DNA of 64,000 nucleotides. Origin: Lysobacteraceae bacterium 2PB. Lineage in GTDB: Bacteria; Pseudomonadota; Gammaproteobacteria; Xanthomonadales; Xanthomonadaceae. Location of the stretch: assembly GCA_005502915.1 (NCBI GenBank), contig SCMT01000018.1:19905-83904 (forward strand), written 5' to 3'. Below, in pieces: positions 58,775 to 64,000 of this stretch (positions are counted from its first letter, which is position 1; every line of letters starts with the position of its first letter). Both the position numbers and the translations under genes were made by a program. Below the pieces are notes generated by a model. It did not search any database and had not been told where the DNA came from. It saw nothing but the letters and a program-made list of their open reading frames with translations.

Positions 58775-58817
58775 GCCGACCGTTCCGCCCGCCCGCTCCG
58801 CCCGGAAGCCCGCCTCG

Positions 58818-59444
58818 ATGGCGAAGCAGACGCGACAGCGCATCCTCGATGCCTCGCTTGCGATGTTCAACGCGCAGGGCGAGCCCAACGTCACCACGAA
58901 CCACATCGCGGACGAGCTGGAGATCAGCCCGGGCAACCTGTACTACCACTTCCGCAACAAGGACGACATCATCGAGCAGCTCTTCGCGCGCTATGAAGAG
59001 CGGATGGACAACGCGCTGGCCTCGCCCTCGGGGCGGCTGCCCCAGCTGGAGGACATCTGGCTGCAGTTGCATCTCGTGTTCGAGTGCATCTGGGACTACC
59101 GCTTCCTCTATCGCGATCTGGTCGAGATCCTCAGCCGCAACCGGCGCATGCGCCTGCGCTTCGCGCGCATCCTCAAGCGCGCCGACGACCGCGCGCACAT
59201 CGTGATGCGCGGCCTGTGCCAGGCGGAAGTGATGCGCGCCTCCGCGGACGAGCTCGACGCCGCCGCGACCAACATCCTCGTGCTGTCGACCTTCTGGCTC
59301 AACTATTCCGCCGCGCGCGGCGACCGCGACGAACAGGTCGCGATCCGCCAGGGCATCGTCCAGGTCATGATGCTCCTGGCTCCTTTCCTCCGCGACGCCG
59401 AGCGCGTGCACCTCAACACGCTGATTCGCGCCTATTTCGAGTGA
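58818..59444 (+). CDS. TetR/AcrR family regulator
   Basis: The 208-residue regulator has an N-terminal TetR helix-turn-helix (TRQRILDASLAMFNAQG and HIADELEISPGNLYYHFRNK, about 5-50) and a helical ligand-binding domain with a tail of TIRAYFE type. An in-frame TTG at 58767, inside the ACBP stop region, would add 17 residues; the ATG at 58818 is preferred because the added part is basic, Pro-rich and not domain-like. Its position after ACBP and next to the acyl-CoA reductase suggests acyl-CoA-responsive control of these genes, which is inferred. Confidence 0.85.
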   Translation: MAKQTRQRILDASLAMFNAQGEPNVTTNHIADELEISPGNLYYHFRNKDDIIEQLFARYEERMDNALASPSGRLPQLEDIWLQLHLVFECIWDYRFLYRDLVEILSRNRRMRLRFARILKRADDRAHIVMRGLCQAEVMRASADELDAAATNILVLSTFWLNYSAARGDRDEQVAIRQGIVQVMMLLAPFLRDAERVHLNTLIRAYFE

Positions 59445-59553
59445 TCGCACGGCCACCAGCCGTCGAAAGCGTGCGCAATCCTGCAGAAATCGGCCATCCG
59501 CCCCGGTACAGTCGGCAGCGCAGGGGTTCCGATCGGACAAGGAGATGTCTTCG

Positions 59554-59748
59554 ATGAAACGTTCCAGCGTGATGGCCCTGATGGCGGGCCTGACCTTGAT
59601 GGTTTCGGCACTCACGGCGGATGCCGCATGCCAGCCGAACCCCTGCTATCGGCAGCTCCTGCAATGCCGCGCCAGCGGCGTTCCGTACATCGAATGCTAT
59701 TCGCGCTACGAAGATTGCCTCGCCGGGTACGGCTGCCCGATCCCGTGA
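59554..59748 (+). CDS. Small Cys-rich secreted protein, copy 1
   Basis: The 64-residue protein has a signal peptide (about 1-24) and a mature part of about 40 residues with six cysteines. Cys31, 38, 48 and 55 follow C-x6-C-x9-C-x6-C, the same spacing as the next gene. AAGGAG lies directly at 59539-59544, giving nine bases to the ATG at 59554, so that start beats the ATG at 59545. No known family is recognised; disulfide-stapled helices are inferred. Confidence 0.55.
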   Translation: MKRSSVMALMAGLTLMVSALTADAACQPNPCYRQLLQCRASGVPYIECYSRYEDCLAGYGCPIP

Positions 59749-59869
59749 TCGGCTGCGCCCCGCATCATTGATCATTCCATACAAACCCGCTGATTCCGTG
59801 TGCGATGGACCGCATATGCATCGTGCGTGTCCACCGCCCGCGAGGAATGCAAACGACAAGGACAGGCTC

Positions 59870-60103
59870 ATGAACACAATGCTCAAAACCAGTGCGCTCG
59901 TGATTTCCATCGCCATGCTGTTCGCGCTGCCCAGCGGCAAGGCCAATGCATCGTCGCACTGGTACTGCTACCAGCAGTATCAGGACTGTCTGGCCTATGG
60001 CGGCGACCCATGGTCCTGCGAGGTCGAATACTATTACTGCCGCGGCATGCAGATCCCGGTGAAAGCCCCGGGCACGGCCGGCGTCGGCATCAGGAAGGAT
60101 TGA
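59870..60103 (+). CDS. Small Cys-rich secreted protein, copy 2
   Basis: The 77-residue protein has a signal peptide (about 1-27, SALVISIAMLFALPSGKANA) and four cysteines at 33, 40, 50 and 57 in C-x6-C-x9-C-x6-C, matching the previous gene. Tyr and Gln flank the cysteines (YCYQQYQDC, EVEYYYC). AAGGA lies about eight bases before the ATG. It diverges in sequence from copy 1 but keeps the disulfide frame. Function unknown; terminator follows. Confidence 0.55.
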   Translation: MNTMLKTSALVISIAMLFALPSGKANASSHWYCYQQYQDCLAYGGDPWSCEVEYYYCRGMQIPVKAPGTAGVGIRKD

Positions 60104-60125
60104 TCTCCGGGCCTTCGAAACAACG

Positions 60126-60152
60126 AAAGGGCGCCATCGGCGCCCTTTCTTC
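60126..60152 (+). terminator. Terminator after the Cys-rich pair
   Basis: The stem AAAGGGCGCC / GGCGCCCTTT with a short loop is followed by CTTCTT. It lies between the pair and the convergent phasin-like gene. Confidence 0.75.
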
Positions 60153-60175
60153 ATCATGCGACTGCGAGGTGCGGC

Positions 60176-60574
60176 TCAGGCCCGACGCGTACGGCGCGCC
60201 ACCTTCGCCTTCGGTGCGGCGCGGCGCGCGGTCTTCGCCGCCGGCTTGCGTCCTCGACGCGAGGGGCGCTTGGCCTTTCCTGCGGGCTTGAACTTTGCGA
60301 CCAGGGGCGAGATCGCCTGCTCGAGCGCCGCATTCACGCGCTCTGCCGTGGTCTCGAGACGATCGCGCAGCGCGGTCGTGGCCGACGTCGCCTGAGAGCC
60401 AACCTGACGAACTGCACTCAGCGCATCCTGACGCGCACGTGCGGCGCGGTCGGCGATGGTGCCGACACCGGCCACCGTGCGACGGCTGGCGATGGAGACG
60501 AATCCCAGACCAGCCAGCCAGAAATGGCGCGGCGTCGCGGTCGGGGTGATGCGGGGGGAGGTCTTGCGTGCCAT
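60176..60574 (-). CDS. Phasin-like protein with H1-like basic tail
   Basis: The 132-residue protein starts ARKTSPRITPTATPRHFWLAG. The HFWLAGLGFVSIASR block matches the phasin-family IWLAGVGAFSRAQ segment of the gene at 55540. A helical middle (ADRAARARQDALSAVRQVG) is followed by a Lys/Arg/Ala-rich tail (KAKRPSRRGRKPAAKT and RRAAPKAKVARRTRR). It looks like a reduced phasin plus nucleic-acid-binding tail. The start at 60574 was chosen for the family-like N-terminus. Confidence 0.6.
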   Translation of the reverse strand: MARKTSPRITPTATPRHFWLAGLGFVSIASRRTVAGVGTIADRAARARQDALSAVRQVGSQATSATTALRDRLETTAERVNAALEQAISPLVAKFKPAGKAKRPSRRGRKPAAKTARRAAPKAKVARRTRRA

Positions 60575-60757
60575 GGATGGACTCCGTTGCGTGGGGCGCC
60601 GGAAAACCCGGCTCTGGATGGCAACAGACTGCACCGTATGGTCAGAGCAAACACACTACGCCGCCCGGCCTCGCACAGGCACGGGGACTGTGATTCGGGG
60701 CTTGCCTGCCAAGCCGTCTCGCGGGATGCTCAGCGCACATTTCGGAGGATACGAACG

Positions 60758-61609
60758 ATGGCCAAATCCGCCTGGGCCCCTTTCCCGCATGACGCAAAAG
60801 CCTTTGCCTACACCGGCGATGCCCTCAAGAAAGCCTGGCCCAAGCTGCACGCGGGGGACTGCGAACCGTTCCCGGACGCCAAGCGCGCAGCCGCCCTGAT
60901 CAAGGCCGCCGGAAAGGCCGCTCCCAAGGGGCTGGATGCGGATGCACTCGCCGAGGCCCTGCAGGATGCCTGGCGCAGTTTCCACCAGGGCGACTTCAAG
61001 GCCGCCTTCGAGGCCGGGGAAGCCCTCGGTCCCATCGGCGCATCGGTGGCGATCAAGGCGCTCGGCATCCATGCCACCTATCTTGTCGATGCCGACGCAG
61101 AAAAGCTCAAACGCTTCGAACAGGCCGCCAAACTGGCCGAGGCCGCGATCAAGGCGCTGCCGGACGAGGCGAACAGCCACTATCGCCACGCCTTCGCCCT
61201 CGGCCGCTACAGCCAGGGCCTGTCGATCACGAAGGCGTTGAAGGAAGGCATCGCCGGCAAGGTCCGCGCCTCGTTGCAGACCGCGCTCGAACTTGCCCCG
61301 AAGCATGCCGAGGCGCATACCGCCATGGCCCTGTACCACGCGGAGATCATCTCCAAGATCGGCGCGATGATCGGTGGACTGACCTACGGAGCCAAGGCTG
61401 CCGACGCCGAAAAACACATCAAGGAAGCCCTGAAGCTGACGCCGGCCTCCCCGATTGCCCTGGTCGAATACGGAAACGTGCTCATGCTCCTGCACGGGGA
61501 CAAGAAAGAGGACGATGCCGCCGCCGCGTACGAGAAGGCCGCCGGGTGCAAACCCCTCGACGCGATGGAAGCCCTCGACGCCGCCTACGCCCGGTCCGAA
61601 ATCGAGTGA
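60758..61609 (+). CDS. TPR-like helical protein of unknown function
   Basis: The 283-residue cytoplasmic protein has no signal peptide and consists of helix-turn-helix repeats, e.g. FEQAAKLAEAAIKALPDEANSHYRHAFALGRYS, ASLQTALELAPKHAEAHTAMALYHAE and IKEALKLTPASPIALVEYGN. The spacing resembles TPR repeats. The N-terminal AKSAWAPFPHDAKAFAYTGDAL is not repeat-like. GGAGG lies about 12 bases before the ATG. The gene is divergent from the phasin-like gene and followed by tRNA-Val. Role unknown; a scaffold is plausible. Confidence 0.65.
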   Translation: MAKSAWAPFPHDAKAFAYTGDALKKAWPKLHAGDCEPFPDAKRAAALIKAAGKAAPKGLDADALAEALQDAWRSFHQGDFKAAFEAGEALGPIGASVAIKALGIHATYLVDADAEKLKRFEQAAKLAEAAIKALPDEANSHYRHAFALGRYSQGLSITKALKEGIAGKVRASLQTALELAPKHAEAHTAMALYHAEIISKIGAMIGGLTYGAKAADAEKHIKEALKLTPASPIALVEYGNVLMLLHGDKKEDDAAAAYEKAAGCKPLDAMEALDAAYARSEIE

Positions 61610-61689
61610 GCCGCGACCGGGCAACCATCGCCGTACCCGACCGCTTGCCTCCCCGCCGAGTCCTCCGTACAATGGCCGCCCGCGACATC

Positions 61690-61764
61690 GGGCGGTTAGC
61701 TCAGCGGTAGAGCATTGCCTTCACACGGCAAGGGTCGCAGGTTCGAACCCTGCACCGCCCACCA
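61690..61764 (+). tRNA. tRNA-Val, anticodon CAC
   Basis: The 75-base tRNA has acceptor GGGCGGT paired with ACCGCCC, discriminator A and an encoded CCA (61762-61764). The anticodon stem TTGCC/GGCAA encloses TTCACAC, giving anticodon CAC. The D-loop AGCTCAGCGGTAGAGC and T-arm GGTTCGAACCC are normal. Confidence 0.96.
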
Positions 61765-61770
61765 GATCGA

Positions 61771-61800
61771 AAAAAGCCCGGAGCAATCCGGGCTTTTTTT
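61771..61800 (+). terminator. Terminator after tRNA-Val
   Basis: AGCCCGGA / TCCGGGCT form the stem with a GCAA tetraloop, flanked by an A-run and a T-run of seven: a textbook intrinsic terminator. Confidence 0.92.
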
Positions 61801-61847
61801 CGTCTTGGCATGCCAAGATCGCATCGCGTCGATGGTGGCCGCGCCGA

Positions 61848-62462
61848 CTAATGGTCGTAACCATTCCATTCGTTGCTCGGCCTGATCTCCTTCAGCTTGC
61901 ACGAACCTCCGGTTTGCTGAGCGCAGGCCTCAATGATCGCCTTTTCGGCGTCCTTCAGTGCCCTCTTCGCCTGACGTCGCTCGGACGTGAATTCCGGATA
62001 GGGATAGATCGCGTGGACGAATCCGCCGTCGGCCGCTTCCGCGAGCGCAAACACGCCGGCGTTGAATCTGCGCTCGATCCGGCAATCACGAACCCCTGCG
62101 CTCTGGCAGCGACGGAAGACCAGTTTTTCCGCGTCTTCGGCGAAGACCGGATCCGCAGCGAGCACATAGGCGGAACGACCATCGCTTCCCGAGCCGATCG
62201 CCAGCACCCAGTGCGCGGTGTGGATGGGTGCTGGGCCACTGTAATGAGCCGCCTGACCGGCATCGCCAGCACCGACATCCACGCACATCGGCACGGCCGC
62301 GACACCGTGTGATCCACCCGAGCTCCCCACTTGTTGCTGCCCGGGGCCAGGTCCTTGTGGGCAAGGATAGGCCTGGGCGATGGTGGCCGGGGAGTGAAGC
62401 AACATGAAAATCAAAGCAAGAACGCAGACGGATGAATATCCGGGAGTGGTTGCGCAACTCAT
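61848..62462 (-). CDS. Secreted DUF4189 protein, copy 1
   Basis: The 204-residue protein has a signal peptide (about 10-31) and a Gly/Gln/Pro-rich linker with cysteines. A DUF4189-type domain follows: TAHWVLAIG, a CQSAGVRDC pair, AEAADGGFVHAIYPYPEF, and a final NEWNGYDH. Function is unknown. It shares the VRDC, YPYPE and GYD blocks with the next gene to the right. GGAGATAG precedes the ATG at 62462. The region is less GC-rich than most of the window. Confidence 0.72.
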   Translation of the reverse strand: MSCATTPGYSSVCVLALIFMLLHSPATIAQAYPCPQGPGPGQQQVGSSGGSHGVAAVPMCVDVGAGDAGQAAHYSGPAPIHTAHWVLAIGSGSDGRSAYVLAADPVFAEDAEKLVFRRCQSAGVRDCRIERRFNAGVFALAEAADGGFVHAIYPYPEFTSERRQAKRALKDAEKAIIEACAQQTGGSCKLKEIRPSNEWNGYDH

Positions 62463-62734
62463 CTCACTATCTCCATCCACATGAGAATGACGGAAGTTTC
62501 GTATCGGAGATTCTCCTTCAGACAAGCACTCACTCGACGCCCTGAATTTGCCCAGGTTCGGTTCACGCGCGTCTGATTACCCGAGACAATTCGACCGATT
62601 GGCGCTTGCGCCGAACGAGTCCCCATGATCTCACGGCCTGCCTCTTCCCGGATGCCAGCACGATAGGCCGCAGCATCAGTCCGCACAGTGTCGCGGTCAT
62701 CGACGGCGACGGGCCTGGCCTTGATTACGATTGA

Positions 62735-63325
62735 TCACTCGTCGTAGCCCAGCCAATCATGACTGGGAGTGACCTGCAGCAACTTGCAGCGCCCTCTCAT
62801 CGCTTTGGCGCATGCAGCCAGCACGGCCTCCCCTGCGGCATCCCTCGCTTTCTTCGCCTGCTTCATTTGGGAGGTGAGCTCAGGGTACGCGTATACGCCA
62901 TGGAAAAATCCTCCATCCGGGGCCTGCGCGATCGCCAGAACTCCCGAACGATACTGGTGCACGACACGGCAATCCCGGACACCGGCCGATACGCACCTGC
63001 GAAGCACGACAGCTTCCGCAGCTTGCGCTGACAACGGATCAGCGCCAAGCGCATATGCAGGCTTGTCATCCGGGCCCATACCCAGCGCGAGCGCCCAGTG
63101 CGCGGTATTCCTGGCAACAGGACCGACCGGGGCAGCGCTTGAATCCTGAGGCCCGGCTTGGCCGGAATCGCCTCGGTCGACGGGCTCGCGAATGCAACGA
63201 GGATCGTTCCATGGCAAGCCACTCGGGCAGGTGTAGACGTAATCACCCACGACGTACTGCGCGAACGCTTCGCTGGTGAAAAACAAGAACACCGCAGCGA
63301 AAAAAAAACGGAGCATCATGATCAT
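62735..63325 (-). CDS. Secreted DUF4189 protein, copy 2
   Basis: The 196-residue protein has a signal peptide (LRFFFAAVFLFFTSEAFAQ) and a Cys-containing linker (YTCPSGLPWNDPRC). The DUF4189 domain includes TAHWALALGMGPDD, the CVSAGVRDCR pair, DGGFFHGVYAYPELTS and the ending HDWLGYDE. It is clearly homologous to copy 1 over the C-terminal 125 residues. ATG codons at 63325, 63319 and 63316 are all possible; the first was taken. No function is known. AT-rich codons near the start are unlike most of the window. Confidence 0.72.
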   Translation of the reverse strand: MIMMLRFFFAAVFLFFTSEAFAQYVVGDYVYTCPSGLPWNDPRCIREPVDRGDSGQAGPQDSSAAPVGPVARNTAHWALALGMGPDDKPAYALGADPLSAQAAEAVVLRRCVSAGVRDCRVVHQYRSGVLAIAQAPDGGFFHGVYAYPELTSQMKQAKKARDAAGEAVLAACAKAMRGRCKLLQVTPSHDWLGYDE

Positions 63326-63380
63326 CGTCTACCGAGGACTGATACGACCTAGGCACCCGCTTCGCATCGACAAACTCCGA

Positions 63381-63914
63381 TCAATCCACCCGCATCGGAT
63401 AACTGCAGGTCGTTTGCAGGACCCTGCAATTGGAAGTCAGACTTGAGCAGCGTTGAAGCGCCAGTTCGCCTGCCTGCTCCGCCGTACCTGCGCTGAAAGT
63501 CGTCGCCTCGGTATCGCCCCCGGCCAAGGCACCACACTGGTTGTAGAAAGTAATCAGGACCTTGCAGTTCTTCTTTTCCCCGCCTCTGGCCACACAGTCG
63601 GCCGATGCCGCGGCACCGGCTTTGCGCTTGCTGCGTTGACTGTGAGATGCGCCAATCACGCGCGCAGGCCCATCAACCGAAATGGCACCCCAGCTGGTCA
63701 CCCAAAGAGGACCGACATCGGGAACGCCACCTCCCGCAGTGGGAATGGGCGCGCATCCCATCACCCCCGGGGAGTTCACTGGATAGTAACCGGCAGGACA
63801 GGTGCCGCCTTCAGCCAAAGCGTTATGGGATGGCATCAAGCAAAAAAAGGTAATTCCTAGCCAAACCGGACCAAATTCGAGAGGATTTGAAGCGTCCTCG
63901 TTTCTTCGAGTCAT
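63381..63914 (-). CDS. Secreted DUF4189 protein, copy 3, next to a truncated transposase
   Basis: The 177-residue protein has a hydrophobic leader near 15-33 (FGPVWLGITFFCLMPSHNAL) and a compact DUF4189 domain: WGAISVDGPARVIG, ADCVARGGEKKNCKVLITFYNQCGAL, then SSLTSNCRVLQTTCSYP. It is more distant from the other two. The ATG used here overlaps the stop of the transposase fragment, so the true ancestral start may have been lost or displaced by the insertion. Function unknown. Confidence 0.6.
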   Translation of the reverse strand: MTRRNEDASNPLEFGPVWLGITFFCLMPSHNALAEGGTCPAGYYPVNSPGVMGCAPIPTAGGGVPDVGPLWVTSWGAISVDGPARVIGASHSQRSKRKAGAAASADCVARGGEKKNCKVLITFYNQCGALAGGDTEATTFSAGTAEQAGELALQRCSSLTSNCRVLQTTCSYPMRVD

Positions 63915-64000
63915 GCAGAAGTAGAGGTTGACGGGGATTGTGCCCGAGCGAAGGCGACCGGCGACAGGCCGGCCAGCGATCGATGCGGGCGATGGTGGTT
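63911..64000 (-). mobile_element. C-terminal fragment of an IS3-family transposase (OrfB) running off the window
   Basis: The last 90 bases read on the minus strand as 29 codons plus TGA. They contain HHRPHRSLAGLSPVAFAR, which matches the YNxxRPHxxLGxxTPxxFA end of IS3-type DDE integrases. The upstream part lies beyond the window, so completeness is unknown. No terminal inverted repeat is confirmed on the inner side. The stop overlaps the DUF4189 start as ATGA. Confidence 0.75.

Noticed and set aside
58767..58817. TTG start for the TetR gene inside the ACBP stop region
   Set aside because: It would add a Pro/Arg-rich stretch outside the DNA-binding domain. It is possible, but the ATG at 58818 is simpler.
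62459..62686. 75-residue minus-strand frame in the gap between DUF4189 copies 1 and 2
   Set aside because: It has no ribosome site, domain or signal. The 272-base gap shows nothing else I can support.

Overview
The window is about 64 kb of very GC-rich bacterial chromosome, with genes packed tightly and often translationally coupled. Gene content and order point to a gammaproteobacterium of the family Xanthomonadaceae (Lysobacteraceae; Lysobacter/Luteimonas-like). The main clues are a complete ccmABCDEFGHI cytochrome c maturation operon, the ffh - rpsP-rimM-trmD-rplS block, a serC-pheA-hisC-aroA amino-acid operon, a FFLEELY-type protein, paired M35 metalloproteases and DUF4189 genes. The genus is an inference; no rRNA lies in the window. 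No gene-free stretch exceeds about 300 bases.

Layout. 1-70: tail of an unidentified + strand gene. 0.1-6.4 kb: a heavy-metal RND efflux operon (czcI-like, czcC, czcB, czcA) on the minus strand. 6.5-11.8 kb: a flavoprotein oxidoreductase with two small membrane/secreted proteins, an omega-amidase and methionine aminotransferase pair on the minus strand, and a tandem pair of DUF3293 genes. 11.8-19.0 kb: ccmA to ccmI, with a palindromic repeat element inside the 5' end of ccmH. 19.0-25.2 kb: an EEP-family hydrolase, a MetX-family acyltransferase (possibly a serine O-succinyltransferase), a 58-residue peptide gene, a cysteine-dioxygenase-like gene, tRNA-Leu(CAA), a lipoprotein patatin and a DUF3667 protein. 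25.3-29.0 kb: rplS, trmD, rimM, rpsP and ffh, all minus. 29.1-34.4 kb: a CcsA/YpjD-like protein, two paralogous secreted proteins flanking aquaporin, pirin, TcdA and a membrane-anchored cytochrome c'. 34.6-37.0 kb: two tandem secreted M35 (aspzincin) proteases. 37.2-44.7 kb: membrane and envelope genes, class I fumarase, a GNAT, ferredoxin-NADP reductase, a thioredoxin-like protein and an alpha/beta-hydrolase lipoprotein. 44.8-50.0 kb: serC-pheA-hisC-aroA. 50.3-52.8 kb: msrPQ and a double-FHA membrane protein. 52.9-61.6 kb: a lipid and granule region holding a PHA-system protein, a FFLEELY protein, a patatin, a phasin, a two-domain fatty acyl-CoA reductase, acyl-CoA-binding protein, a TetR regulator, two tiny Cys-rich secreted proteins, a phasin-like protein and a TPR-like protein. 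61.7 kb: tRNA-Val(CAC). 61.8-64.0 kb: three DUF4189 genes ending in a truncated IS3-family transposase; this end is visibly less GC-rich.

How the genes work together. The ccm operon supplies heme ligation for c-type cytochromes such as the CxxCH protein at 34 kb. SerC, PheA, HisC and AroA serve serine, aromatic and histidine synthesis. MsrPQ repairs oxidised periplasmic methionine. The most interesting unit is the 52.9-61.6 kb region. It combines an alcohol-forming acyl-CoA reductase (family recognised from the marine wax-ester producer Marinobacter), its likely substrate carrier ACBP, a lipase-type patatin and granule-surface proteins. Together these suggest a fatty-alcohol or neutral-lipid storage module. 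No wax-ester synthase or PHA synthase is present inside the window, so that reading is an inference.
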